Positions 1 through 12,047 of a stretch of DNA of 64,000 bases are shown here, one piece after another; the first letter of the stretch is position 1; each line of letters begins with the position of its first letter. Below the pieces are notes generated by a model. It saw nothing but the letters and a program-made list of their open reading frames with translations. It was not told where the DNA came from and did not search any database. The translations under genes were made by a program, and so were the position numbers. The stretch comes from Boswellia sacra (lineage: Eukaryota > Streptophyta > Magnoliopsida > Sapindales > Burseraceae), in assembly GCA_013180625.2 (NCBI GenBank), contig SNVD02004758.1, forward strand, positions 1-64,000, read 5' to 3'.

Positions 1-44
1 ATTTTCACCACACTTTTCCTAACCTGTACCACACCATTCCCACC

Positions 45-1292
45 ATGGCCACCCCCGCCCTTACCAAATTTAACCAACCCCAACGTCTACCTCATGACAC
101 TCAAACACGTCCATCTACTCGAAACAACAACTACACACAATCCTTACCTAAACCACCCGGCTCTTGGGCCGACATGGTTCGGGTTACTGAGGCCAACACT
201 AGATTTAATCTTGACTCAATAGCCTGAAAGGTTTCGGGTTCGATTCTTGAGCTTCCTGATGATTTAGTTGATGATGTAGGGGCTGATTGGTTGCGCTGTA
301 TTGTGGGATTTTTTTCGGGGTATACCATGCCTTTTCACGCTGCAAGTTCCATTGCTATGCGTGCATGGAAGTTTAGTGGTTTGGAGGATGTCCGCTCTAT
401 TGGGACGGGTTTCTTGATATTCAGATTTAGAACGGTAGAGGAGGTTCATGATATTTTAGAAAGAGGGCCTTGGATGTTTGGTGGGAAGCACATCATGCTG
501 CAACAATGGAATCCTTATTTTTCTTTTGATCAGAGTAGGATTACCAGGATCCCAGTTTGGGTTCGATTGCATGGACTACCATTTCCATTATGGTCAGCTA
601 AAGCACTCAGTGCTGTTTCTAGTATGGTTGGTCGACCATTATCGTATGACGGGATGACTTATGAGCACACTCGGTTATCCTATGCTAGGGTTTGTGTTGA
701 GATAGATGCGGACCATTCTCCAGTGCAGGAGTTTGAGATCTAGTGTAAACTATCTTCTGAACCTATCAAAATCAGAGTGGAATATGAATGGAAATCAAAA
801 CGCTGCTCCAAGTGTTGTTTATTTGGTCATACCTGTCCTGTGCCTGTCATGCATTCTTCTTCTAAAGAGGCCGAGGCACCAGATACTACTACAGCCCTTG
901 TCTTGCGAGACAATGGGAAGACGGATGACCCTTCTATTGCAGCAGTAGTCCATATTGAGACTGGTCAGGATCCGGCTATTACTACAGACGTAACTCCAAA
1001 TCTACAAGACAAAAGTAAACTTACTGCCACTGGCTCGGGTTCTGAGTCTGCTTCCGATTCTGATTCACTATCTCCTATTGAGGATCACCAGGATCAGATT
1101 TTGAAGGGCTCTTCTATCCCTATAGTCGATTCTGATCCTTCAGGGATTGCTCATTCAGAAAAGTTTGTTGCTCTGGATCCTCCTGCTTCCACTGAGACGA
1201 CTTCGGACGGTCGACCACTTGCTAGTAAGGCTAAAAAAGGTCACAATAAGAAGGGTGGCAATGGGGGTAAAGGGGGCATGCGCCCCCGATGA
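45..1292 (+). pseudogene. LINE ORF1 (DUF4283 / CCHC nucleic-acid-binding protein), two stops
   Basis: One reading frame runs from the ATG at 45 to the TGA at 1290-1292 and is interrupted only by TGA at 225-227 and TAG at 741-743. The second block (about 291-743) has the DUF4283 pattern of plant LINE ORF1 proteins (RCIVGFFSGYTMPFHA, then IPVWVRLHGLPFPLW). The third block opens with a CCHC-like knuckle (CSKCCLFGHTCP) and continues into a low-complexity Ser/Asp/Pro-rich tail ending in a Gly/Lys stretch. In the family ORF1p coats the LINE RNA in a ribonucleoprotein. The frame is otherwise open for 416 codons, so the stops look fairly young. ORF2 begins 16 bp after the ORF1 stop. Confidence 0.9.
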
Positions 1293-1307
1293 TTTCTTTA
1301 TTGAGTT

Positions 1308-4300
1308 TTGAGATTTTTCCAGCTTCTTATGATAGGAAGTTGGAATATTAGAGGCCTTAATGGCTTCTCTACACAGCGGGCAGTTAAAAACTGGATTTCT
1401 AAGTATTCTTTGGGTTTGATTGGTCTCTTGGAAACTAAGGTTAATCAGCAACGCCTTGCTTCAGTTGTTTCAGATATTTGTCCTTCTTGGAAGTTCTTAT
1501 CCAATGCCACTGAGTTAATTGCTTGTAAAGTTTTGGTGTGTTGGGATCCTACTTTGTACAGTTTGAGTGTTCTACAGCTTTCTCCACAGTGGATCATTTG
1601 TCGAGCTACCAGATTGTTAAATAGGGTTTCTTTTGGTCTGATTTTTGTTTATGGTTCTAATGATCCGAGTGTTCGTCGACAGCTGTGGGACTTTATCGGA
1701 GCTCAGTCCATGGTTTTTGGTGACTTACCTTGGTTGGCATTGGGTGATTTCAATATGATTTTATGCTTTTCGGATAGAGTTGGTGGGGATCAGGCCTGGC
1801 GTAGTTACATGGATGATTTTGGACAGTGTGTTCATGATGCAGCGTTGATCAGGGTACCATCTTTTGGGCTTCGGTATACTTGGCATAATGGGTAGCAGGG
1901 AGACGATACTATTCTTAGAACTCTTGATTGGAGTTTTGGTAGTGCTTTATGGTTCTTGACTTGGCCAAACATAACTTCTAAAGTTCTTCCACGAGATGCT
2001 TCTGATCACAGTGCTTTAGTCATCAGGTTTGGAGATCAACGTAGGCAGACCTCCAGTCCATTTAAATTTTTGAACTTTTGGGCTGACCGAGAGGATTTCT
2101 TGGAGATTATTCAGAGAGTATGGTCTATGCCTATAGATGGGGATCCTATGTTTCGAGTCACACAGAAATTGGGTTTGTTGAAACGTGAGTTTAAGACTTT
2201 GCATGCCCTGGCTTCTAGTCACATCTTTGGTAGGGTCATTGAGGCTAGGGCTCAGTGGGCCGCAGCTCAGGCTGCTCTAGATGAGAGCCCTTATTCTCCA
2301 GATTGTATTTTGGCTGAGAGGGATTTTGCTAAGCAGTATTCTCAGTTGTGCAGGGACGAGGAGGCTTTCTTACAACAGCAGTCAAGGATCCAATGGCTCT
2401 CTTTAGGGGATCAGAATACAAAGTTCTTTCACAAGTCTCTGATCCATAGACAGGTCAGGAATCGGATTCATCAGCTTGAGGATGAGGATGGTACTATCGT
2501 TACAGATCAAGGTGACTCAGGTCATCTGGCTGTAAGGTATTTTCAGAAATTGCTTACAGCTCCTTCTCGACCTTCTATTGTAGATGCATCTCGGTTTTTC
2601 TCTGGAAGAGTTTCTGAGGAGATGCTGCCTTCTTTGGTGTGCCCTATTACTGATGATGAGATCAGGTCAGCTTTATTCTTGATTCCCGATGATAAAGCTT
2701 CAGGGCCGGATGGGTACACCTCTCTATTCTTTAAGAGGGCTCGGGACATTATTAGTGTCGGGTTTAAGGCTGCTGTGCACTACTTCTTTGTGACTTGTCA
2801 GATGCCGAAGTGTGTTAATGCAACTAGGGTTGCCTTGGTACCCAAGGTTGAGACTCCGAGGACTATGAGTGACTTTCGACCAATCTCTTGCTGTAATGTA
2901 CTCTACAAGTGCATCTCCAAAGTGATTGTGAATAGGTTTAAACCAGCTTTACCTGATGTAATTGGGAGTTCATAATCTGTTTTTGTCCCAGGTCGGAGGA
3001 TCTCTGATGCCATCCTATTGACTCAAGAGCTCATGCATAATTACCATCTTGGGTGCTCACCTCCCAGTGCACTTTAAAGGTGGATATTCGCAAAGCTTTT
3101 GATACTGTTAGTTAGGATTTCATTCTTTTGGGGTTAAGGACGATCGGTATTCCAAAGTGTATGGTTCGATGGATCGCGACGTGCATGTCTTCTGCACATT
3201 TCTCTATTGCTTTAAATGGAGAGTTTCATGGTTTTTTTCCCACCTCCAGAGGAGTTCGACAGGGTGATCCGTTGTCACCATACCTTTTTGTGTTGGCAAT
3301 GGAGGGTTTGAATGGTATTCTTCGGGAGGCTTCTCAGAGGCCTGGTTTCTGATATCATTGGAGATGTCAGCAGGTCTCTCTCACTCATCTTTGTTTTGTA
3401 GATGATCTGATGGTTTTTTGTAGGGTAGATGCGGGCTCTGTTAGTGTGGTTCATAATGCTTTGCAGGATTTTGCAAAGCTCTCTGGTTTAGTGACAAATT
3501 CTGCCAAGAGTCATGTATTCTTTTCTGGAGTCAATGATGAGGACCGAACTGTGTTGTAGGCCATCTTGGGTTTTCAGGTGGGGAGTCTGCCAGTTAGATA
3601 TTTGGGAGTGCCTCTGATTAGTACCAGATTGCGCCCTTCATATTGTACTCCATTGATAGAACGAATTCTATCGAGGGTCAGGTTATGGACATCTGCTATG
3701 TTGACTTATGCTGGCCGTCTTCAGTTAATCAAGTCGGTACTTTTTTCCATACAGGTCTATTGGTCGTCCATATTCATATTGCCGGCAACTGTGGTGCGAA
3801 AGATTGAGGGTATTCTGGCTGCTTTCCTATGGAGAGGGACCTCTTTGTCTCGTTCTGGGGCCAAAGTAGCTTGGGATTCGGTTTGCTATCCGTTAAAGGA
3901 AGGAGGATTGGGAATTAAGCGAGTGAAGGAATGGAATCAGGCCGCTATTCTAAAGCATGTTTGGAGACTTCTTTCTGATAAGTCCTCCACATGGTCTTCT
4001 TGGGTTCATAAAGTACTCCTTCGGGGCCGCTCGTTTTGGCAGGTTCGAGTTACTTCTGGAGCCTCCTGGTCTTGGAGGAAGATTTTGCACAGTCGAGATT
4101 GGTGTAGGGGTAAATTTGTCTCTTGTATTGGAGATGGTCGTGACACCTCACTTTGGCAGGATTACTGGTTGCCACAGGGGCGTCTTTGTGATTTGTTTTC
4201 TTTCAGGAATCTTTCATCTACAGGTCTTCCCTCAGATGCCAAGGTCTCCGCTATTATTCAGGATGGGGATTGGACTTTTCCTGATGGTGGATCGGCCCTT

Positions 4301-4945
4301 GGACGAATTTGGGACTCTATCAACTTCCGGCCTATAATGGGGACTCCTGATCGTATTGTTTGGAAGGGCCACACCTCTGGAGTTTTCTCCATTGCCTCAC
4401 CACGGGAGTTTTTACGGAGCAGACGAGCCGTGAGTTCATTTCATCATCTTCTTTGGTTCCCTGGCCATGTTCCAAGACACTCTTTTATTCTTTGGCTTGC
4501 CTCCTTGGGTCGTTTTCGTACTATGGATCGATTACAGCGTCATGGCATGTTATCCTCTTCGGGTTGTGTTCTCTGTGCCTCAGCAAATAAGACTCATGAG
4601 CATCTTTTCTTTAGATGTCCTTTCTCATCTTCTGTATGAGAGGAGATTACAGCTAAGACTCTTATTGTTTGGCCGTCTTCTGATTAGCTCACTCTACTTC
4701 ATTGGGCTTCTCTTCATCTTCAGGACAGAAAGAATTTTGAGCATATCCTTGCACGTTTGGTATTTTCTGCCACAGTTTATTTTCTATGGTATGAGAGGAA
4801 TGATAGTGTGTATCAGCAGCGTCATCGGACTTGTCGTCAAGTGGTTGATGAGATTTTTACCTTGGTTCGCTCTCGGCTTCTAACCTTGGAGGCCAAGTAT
4901 GTGATCACTCCTCAACTTCGTGCCATATGGGGTCTTCATCATTAG
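1308..4945 (+). pseudogene. LINE ORF2 (AP-type endonuclease + reverse transcriptase + zf-RVT), broken
   Basis: The start is at 1308, or at the internal ATG at 1329 that opens the family motif MIGSWNIRGLN. The endonuclease block is 1329-1895 (LGDFNMIL). RT follows from about 2600 (DDKASGPDGYTSLFFK, FRPISCCNVLYK, SRGVRQGDPLSPYLF); the catalytic box reads FVDD near 3400, where FADD is usual. The C-terminal part (3566-4945) has the plant LINE RNase-H-like/zf-RVT pattern (CVLCASANKTHEHLFFRC). In-frame stops lie at 1893, 2973, 3114, 3350, 3557, 4637 and 4685, and a 1-nt frameshift between 3072 and 3077 moves the frame from 1308 phase to 3128 phase. The final stop is TAG 4943-4945. Family role: target-primed reverse transcription. 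Confidence 0.92.
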
Positions 4946-5190
4946 TTTGTTTTCTTGGACTTTATTTTGCTAGATTGGGCTAATGCGCCCTTTTGTTTTT
5001 ATTGTTTGGGTGATCTTGGCTATGTTGTAGTTGGTTTTGGGCCTATGCGTAATCGTTTTGTCTGGGGCCTTCGGCTTTATATTCTGTCTATTCGTTTGAA
5101 GCTTTTGGGCTTTGTTATTTCCTTTTGGACTTGTGAGTACTAAATACTCTTCTTGGGGTATGCCCCTCGTATATCTTATTAGATTTGGAT
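4946..5190 (+). other. Probable LINE 3' untranslated tail
   Basis: T/G-rich non-coding DNA follows the ORF2 stop and resembles plant LINE 3' tails in composition. No poly(A) or simple-repeat tail is visible and the boundary with the next repeat is a guess. Confidence 0.4.
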
Positions 5191-5925
5191 ATTATTCTAG
5201 TATCCTAGTTCACTTAGGAGTATATTTTATTTATGTCCTAATTTTTATCTTTTATTTATATCCTAATTTACTTAGGAGTTTATTCATATGACTTCATATA
5301 TTATAGATTATTATCCTATTCTTACCAATTGAGTTTAATTGAGATTCTACAGAATATTGGTGAGAAATGGCATCCAAATTTCACATTATATTTATAACGT
5401 TATTTCACATAACTTATATGTAAGAGTGTGTGTATGTGTGTTATGGCATTTGAAGAAACATAGAAGAGAGTTTCAATACAAAATTGGAATGCTTCTTTGA
5501 TTATGAATTGTGAGGATTTTATTTATGTATGAGGGATTATGATCGTGCATGAATTTTGTGTTAGTCTGTGTAAGTTAGTATTCACTCGAAAGAACTTACG
5601 AGTTGAGTGTTTATGTAATTCAGCGTTAGATATCATTGTTATGTATTACTTAACAACGTGTTGTTAAGTTATCAATAACAGAGAGTGGACAATGTCTCTA
5701 GAGTTTAAGATCTTGGAGGGATTTTGTTTTACAAAGATTAGGTTAGTGTGTGAGAGTGAGTCAGCACTATAAATGCACCTAAAGATTGTACAAACAAAAA
5801 CTTAGTGAATTGTGCTCTAAGCTGTCCGTGGACGTAGGTTTTTATAACCGAACCACGTAAATCCTCCTATGCAATTTTATATTACAGTGTACTCTTATAT
5901 TACGTATAACTGATCCATACTTTCA
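5190..5925 (+). repeat. Diverged Ty1/copia solo LTR, related to the 34482-44447 element
   Basis: The 3' half (about 5570-5925) is clearly alignable by eye with the end of the copia LTR at 35040-35360. Shared blocks include GTTAAGTT repeats around a short inverted repeat, GTGAGTCAGCA, AAGATTGTACAAACA, CCGTGGACGTAGGTTTTTATA and CCGAACCACGTAAA, ending in CATACTTTCA at 5925. No PBS follows, so it is a solo or truncated LTR. The left boundary is uncertain, and the 5' half only weakly resembles the younger LTR. Confidence 0.65.
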
Positions 5926-6125
5926 GATCTCACATGATTGAACATAATTATATGTAATTACCTTAATTGAAACCAGTAATTAATTTGGATAGTTTGTGGA
6001 ATGTCATCACTCAATGAATTATGATTGTAATTTTATCCAAAAGTCTGGTGATAATTAATAATTTTGGTGGCAAAGTAATCTTACTAGATGTAATGTGATT
6101 GACTCATGACTAATTTAATATAACA
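5926..6125. other. AT-rich flank, left of Athila element A
   Basis: No coding potential seen. The last five bases, TAACA (6121-6125), are the left copy of the target duplication of element A; the right copy is 24753-24757. Confidence 0.6.
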
Positions 6126-7540
6126 TGATAGGTGTTTATTTATGTATTACTTTCATATCAATTCGTCTATGTTTCTTTGCTATATTCCTTGGTATTTTTA
6201 TGTTTTTGTATGGTTTTGATGTTTGTGGGAGTTTTGGAGCAACTTGCACAAAAATGGAGTAAAACCCTTCATTTTCACCTCTGCTAGTCAACCATCTTCT
6301 CGGATTTAATTGTATTGATATACAATGAACCCGATGACATGTTGTATACCGTTGGAAAGCTCTCGAAGTCTATTTTCTAGAGAAATTTACGGTTCATGAA
6401 TTCATTCAGTGTACCAAAAGTTATAATCAAAACAGTGTGAGAAGTATAAAAATATAATTTCACAAATCTCTGTAGCATGTATAATACGGGACACTGTAGC
6501 AGGTTACTGTAGCAGAGTATATAAACACATTTTAGGGTTTTATTTTGATAACTTGGAGAGGGGGAGAACGTGTTAGAGGCTGCATCTTTGGATTTCTCTC
6601 ATCTCTTGGAGTTCTTGAAGGAGATTGAAGGCTTGGAAAGAGGAAGAACTACAAATCCTAAGAGATTTCATCAGATTTGCTAAGTTTATCATTTCCCTTT
6701 CATCTTCTGGAATTTTTATGTATTGTATTGTATTTATGACGTTTTTGAACATGTGTAACTGAATCTGAATTGGTTGAGGGTGATTTCAAAGCCCTTGATA
6801 TGGTTTTTGTGAGTTGATTGTGCAAGAAGTTTTTATCCAATTCTCTAATTGAAGTTGCTTGTATTTTCCCATATCTAATGCTTATGATTGCTTGCTGATT
6901 GTATTTCGAATGGCCAACTGAATATAATCTGGTTGTTGTCTATTGCTAGAGTAGAAATCTTGATCCGTAATTGTCTTGAATTTCTAATCCTTAGTAGCAA
7001 AATTGTGATCAGAGATTACAATTGGAGAATACAACCTAAGTTAAATAATTCGAGCTTGTGTGTTTATTGCTTAGATCAACCTATCTTTCTTATCGTAATG
7101 CATCCATTGAATTAAATTTAGAGAACTTATTCTAGGTTGTTTAATGGATAGAGATTAAATAAAGAGCCTGTTTTATTTAACAACAAAGTAAGGAAAGATT
7201 GGGATAACAGAGCTTGTTGTTATCTACGGTTAATAATTTCAATAGTGTAATTGGATGACAATTCTATGATTAATTCGCAAATCCATATCTTGTGGCAGAG
7301 AATGATCCCTTGGCCAAATTTCTGTCATTGATTAATTCTCACTTCAATTAAGTTTGCATTGTGTTATTCTTCATTTGCATTAATATTTCATCTAGTTAAT
7401 CAATCAACAAAACCCCCCATTTATTCTGTTTTCGCTTTCGAATAACAAATTTAATTAGAATCAATCGTCGTGGGAACGATATCTTACTCATCACTTTATT
7501 ACTTGTGCGACTAGTATACTTGCTAGTTTCGAACGCATCA
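6126..7540 (+). repeat. 5' LTR of element A
   Basis: Begins TGATAGGTG and ends GAACGCATCA, and matches the 3' LTR at 23337-24752 almost throughout. A run of CTGTAGCA-type repeats near 6470-6520 precedes a TATATAAAC segment (about 6519-6527), a candidate core promoter for the element transcript. Confidence 0.94.
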
Positions 7541-7546
7541 AGTTTT

Positions 7547-7564
7547 AGGCGCCGTTGCCGGGGA
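7547..7564 (+). other. Primer binding site of element A (tRNA-Asp type)
   Basis: Six bases after the LTR comes the sequence GGCGCCGTTGCCGGGGA, complementary to the 3' end of tRNA-Asp, as in Athila elements. The first PBS base is A here, while B keeps T. Confidence 0.85.
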
Positions 7565-7655
7565 TTGATTTTCTAATCGATTTGTTATTTTGTTTTCATT
7601 GTTGATTGGTATTTTTTTTTTGTTTTTCTTTTCTGATTGTTTGTGTTTAGGTGAC

Positions 7656-8579
7656 ATGGCAGTAAACTTCCAACAATTTAGTAGCCGATTTGAGCCACAA
7701 CTACATTGGAGAGTAAATGAGGTAAGCACTCCGAACATTGAACAACAACTTTCTGAGCTAACCTCTCTTGTGGAAAACATGGCTATAGGACATATGCAGA
7801 AATCTTATGCATGTGGGATATATTCTACCATGGAGCATCCAATGGACATGTATCCAACTTTACAAGAAGAAGATATGAACAAGCCAATGCCATGGGTGGA
7901 TTTTCAGGACAATCAAGGCAATGGTATGATCCCTTCTCTAATACTTACAATGCCGGATGGATAGATCACCCCAATTTTAGTTACAGGAATCATCAACCGA
8001 TCGCCCCAAATGGCATACCAAATCGGCTACAAGGTTTCAATCAACCTAGAGTGCAGCAACCATTTCGAATGCAACCACCACCAATGCCACAACCAGCATC
8101 ACAACCAGCTTCAGAAAACTCAGGTATGTCACTCCAAGATATTGTTAATGCACTTGCCACTAACACAATGCAATTCCAGCAGGAAACTGGGGCAAGTATC
8201 CAAAACCTGGCAAATCAAATGGGACAATTGGCTACTAGCATGAGCAAATTTGAGGGTCAAGGCTCAGAAAAATTATCTTCTCAAACGGTGATCAATCCAA
8301 GAGAGAATGCTTGTGTGATAACTTTGCAAAATGGAGAGCAATTAGATGTACTGCCAAAGAAATCACAAACTGATAAAGAAGATGACACCACTTCCACCAC
8401 GAACAAGACATCATCCTCTAAGGTACGTCTTAAAACTGCTATTCCTTCTTATGTTACTCCTCCACCTTTTCCTAGCAGATTGGCAAAATTAAAGGAGGAA
8501 CAAGAACAAGAAATCCTGGAAACTTCTCATAAAATCGAGGTAAATATACCACTTCTGGATGCTATTAAGCAAGTACCTC
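7656..8579 (+). pseudogene. Element A gag, first part (N-terminally shortened Athila gag)
   Basis: The start at ATG 7656 matches the B copy (16323). The protein corresponds to the C-terminal part of Athila gag: a CGIYSTMEHPMDMYP segment where related gags have a second Cys (knuckle apparently lost in both copies), the NAMGGF.GQ...QWYDPFS.TYNAG block, a Pro/Gln-rich stretch and the GMSLQDIVNALATNTMQF block. The large N-terminal capsid domain of Athila gag is missing in both copies. A 1-nt deletion near 7877 (B has ATGGAACAAGCC, A has ATGAACAAGCC) shifts the frame. The reading frame is cut at 8579 by element B and resumes at 17989. Confidence 0.85.
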
Positions 8580-9998
8580 TGATGCGTTTAAAACTAGCAA
8601 GTATACTAGTCGCACAAGTAATAAAGTGATAAGTAAGATATCGTTCCCACGAGGATTGATTCTAATTGAATTTGTTATTTCCAGCAACAATTAACTAAAT
8701 GGGGGGTTTTGTTGGTTGATTAACTAGATGAAAAACTGAATACGACGGTAATTAATGAATAACACAATGCAAACTTAATTGAAATGGGAATTAATCAATG
8801 ACAGAAATCTGGTCAAGGGATTCATTCTCCACCACAAGATATGGATTTGCGAATTAATTGTAGAATTATCATCCAATTACACCATTGAAATTATCAACCG
8901 TAGATAACAATAAGCTCTGTTATCCCAATCTTTCCTTACTTTGTTGTTAAATAAAACAGGCTCTTTATTTAATCTCTATCCATTAAACAACCTAGAACAA
9001 GCTCTCTAAATTTAATTCAATGGATGCATTATGAAAAGAAAGACAGGTTGATCTAAGCAATAAACACACAAGCTCGGATTATTTAACTTAGGTTATATTC
9101 TCCAATTGCAATCTCTGATCACAATTTTGCTACTAATGATTAAAATTCAAGACAATTACGGATCAAGATTTCTAATCTAGCAATAGACAATATCCAAATT
9201 ATATTCAGTTGGCCACCCAAATACAATCAGCAAGTAATCATAAGCATTAAACATGGGAAAATACAAGCAACTTCAATTAGAGAACTGGATAATAACTTCT
9301 TGCACAATCAACTCACAAACACCATATCAAGGGCTTTGAAATCACCCTCAACCAATTCAGATTTAGTTACACATATTCAGACACAATACAAATACAATAC
9401 AATATGGAGACATTCCAGAAAATGAAAAGGAAAGGGAAAACTTAGCAAATTTGATGAAATCTCTTAGGATTTGTAGTTCTTCCTCTTTCCAAGCCTTCAA
9501 TCTCCTTCAAGAACTCCAAGAGAGGAGAGAAATCTAAAGATGCAGCCTCCTCCACGTTCTCCCCTCTTCAAGTTATCAAAATAAAACCCTAAAATGTGTT
9601 TAAATACTATGCTACAGTGAATTGCTACAGTGCCCCGTATTATACATGCTAAAGTGACTTGTGGAATTATATTTCTATACATCTCACACTGTTTTGATTA
9701 CAACTTTTGGTACACTGAATGGATTTATAAACCGTAAATTTCTCCAGAAAATAGACTTCGAGAGCTTTCCAACGGTATATAATATGTCATCGGGTTCATT
9801 GTATATCAATACAATTAAATCCGAGAAGATGGTTGACTAGCAGAGGTGAAAATGAAGGGTTTTACTCCATTTTTGTGCAAGTTGCTCCAAAACTCCTACA
9901 AACATCAAAACCACACAAAAACATAAAAATACCAAGGAATATAGCAAAGAAACATGGACGAATTGATATAAAAGTAATACATAAATAGACACCTATCA
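8580..9998 (-). repeat. 3' LTR of element B
   Basis: Reverse complement of a TGATAGG...GCATCA LTR, 1419 bp. It lies 1039 bp from the 5' LTR of A in opposite orientation, forming a long inverted pair. Confidence 0.93.
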
Positions 9999-10011
9999 AA
10001 TTCCCCCACAC
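9999..10011 (-). other. Polypurine tract of element B
   Basis: Reads GTGTGGGGGAATT on the - strand, immediately before the 3' LTR. The same tract precedes the 3' LTR of A at 23324-23336. Confidence 0.85.
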
Positions 10012-12047
10012 CTAGACTTTGCTAGTCCTCGACAACTAAAATGATACGAAACAAAACTAAACCGAAACAGAATCAAAGAAAAATTAAAACACACAAATGC
10101 TTCAACTTGCAAATAGGCCTCAAAGATTGTACTTAATTATAACCCAAGGAAAACTTCAAAATAATGCACTTGATCAAGAATTTTATCTCAAAGATTAGTT
10201 TCGATTCACTTCAATTCCTCAAGTGTGTGTGTGTAGAGCCATTCTCACCTAATCACTTGTAACCCGGATGAGTTTATGCTTAAAACTGAATCATATTTAA
10301 TAGTGAAGATGTATGTATAAATAAACTCCATAGGCCTGTTTTTCAAGTCACTCTCCACTAATGTAGACATGTACAACACCAAGGATCAAGTAGGACTTTA
10401 TTAAGCTTGAAACGTTTGGCTTGGGTGAAGGTATGATCAAGGATAATAATTTGGCTCAAATCACCCACAAACACATAAATCATTCAAGATTATGTAGAGA
10501 TCACCCCTATAACACAACTTTATTTTAATTCACCAGGTTACTCCCCCAAACTTATTTAGAACACTCAATCTTCTTTTTTTTTTTTTTCTCTTTTTTTATT
10601 TTTTCTTCTATCACCTCTTCGTTTTTTTCCCTTTTTCCTTTTCTCGTCTTCTTCTGTTTTTTTTTGTAGAAAGCAAAAGAAACTACACCCACACACTTTG
10701 TTGTTTCATTCTTTTTAAGAACGCCCAAGGGTATAGAACTCTTTTTTTTTCTTTCTTTTTTTTTTTTTTTCTTTTTTTTTAACTGCAATTCCACTCCCCC
10801 ACACGTAAACAATACAACAATTTTCAAATTCCGTCGCAATGTTTAAGTACGTGGAAGATAAGTACAGATTTTTTTTCTCTTTTTTTTTTTTACAAACATA
10901 ATAAAACTCACTTGCATTGCTCATGGCATAATCCAACCTCCCCTAACTTCCCAAAACCAGAACATAGCTCAAAATGTAATTGCGAATGATTTACATGCTC
11001 ATAGGTAAGGGATAAACTGTTTGAAACAAATTCAATTGAGGTTAGGAAATCTTTTAGTGAGTTAACAAAGAAAAAGGTTTACAGAGGCTCAAAGGGGTAA
11101 CTAGGGATCAAATTTAGTCAAGGTTGGCTCTCAAGGCTCAAACGATCCAAAGATGGCCTAAATCATTTCCCTAATGTTGCACAGTCTAGGATTTCGCCTC
11201 GAGTGACCATCAAACAAGTTCTAGAAGTCATTAAAATCTGAAGAAACACTTAAATTACATAAACTTTCTCTAAGTAAACAAATAACTCAGTGATAATGGC
11301 TCGGTGCTCAATTTTGTGCAAGGAATCAAAGGTAAAGCAAAAACTAGTTAACATTTCAAGCACAAAGATCCATGCATCATTTATCATTTTCAAGAGTTAT
11401 TCTTAATTCAATCATTATCTTATCATCGACCCACAAAATGCAAGAAAAGAGGTACGTGGCGTTGTTACACCTGAGTCAAGATTGTATATTTCAACAATTC
11501 TTAGGAACAGTAGCCCGCAGACTTAAGGTTTCCAGCCTATATACCTTTATTATGAAAGAACAAAACAAGAAACAAGACACTTCAAACAACATGAAATAAA
11601 CAAACTACAGATTTATTTAGAGAGAATGCGTTTCAGGGGTTAAAGAAACCATTATTCTGCCATGCTCAACTTTTGTCCACAATTTTTTTTTAATCGAAAC
11701 TGATAAAGACAAAAAACACATAAAAACTTCTAAATTACATAAAACTAAACTTACTCATAAAATAACAAAGTCCAACAAGCCAGCAAACAAAAACAAGTCA
11801 GTTAGAATGGGTCTAAAAAGTTTAGAAGTTAGCCTCCTTATTCAGCCATTATAGATTAAAGAGATCCATAATGCGTTTCAAGAGGACTTAAACTTTTTAA
11901 GCCACCACTCTAAAAACCAAGATTATAAAATATTACCTGGGAGGAAAGAAACAACCTGAAAAATCTCAAAATAAATAACATGAAAAACTTCAAATAAACA
12001 CAATAAAAAGAAAACAAACAAAAACGAAGCAAACCAGCAAATAGAGA
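10012..12047 (-). other. Element B 3' non-coding region between LOG copy and PPT
   Basis: Non-coding DNA collinear with 21348-23323 of element A. It contains long T/C-rich runs (10569-10790, 10868-10892) and, read on the - strand, several extra GTGTGGGGG-like tracts. The lysine-rich open frames here come from these homopolymer runs and are not genes. Confidence 0.75.

Larger units (their letters stand above)
1..5150 (+). mobile_element. L1-like LINE (non-LTR retrotransposon), decayed
   Basis: The stretch reads as a plant L1-clade LINE: an ORF1 with a DUF4283-type RNA-binding region and a CCHC knuckle, then an ORF2 with endonuclease, reverse transcriptase and a C-terminal zf-RVT region, then about 200 bp of untranslated tail. 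The element begins at or before the left edge, since 44 bases of leader precede the ORF1 start, so its 5' end and target duplication cannot be judged. The 3' end is blurred: no clear poly(A) tail remains before the copia-LTR-like DNA that starts near 5190. At least nine in-frame stops and one frameshift make it non-autonomous. Confidence 0.93.

Noticed and set aside
10552..10936. Lysine-rich open frames on the - strand
   Set aside because: They come from long T/C homopolymer runs in the non-coding part of element B.
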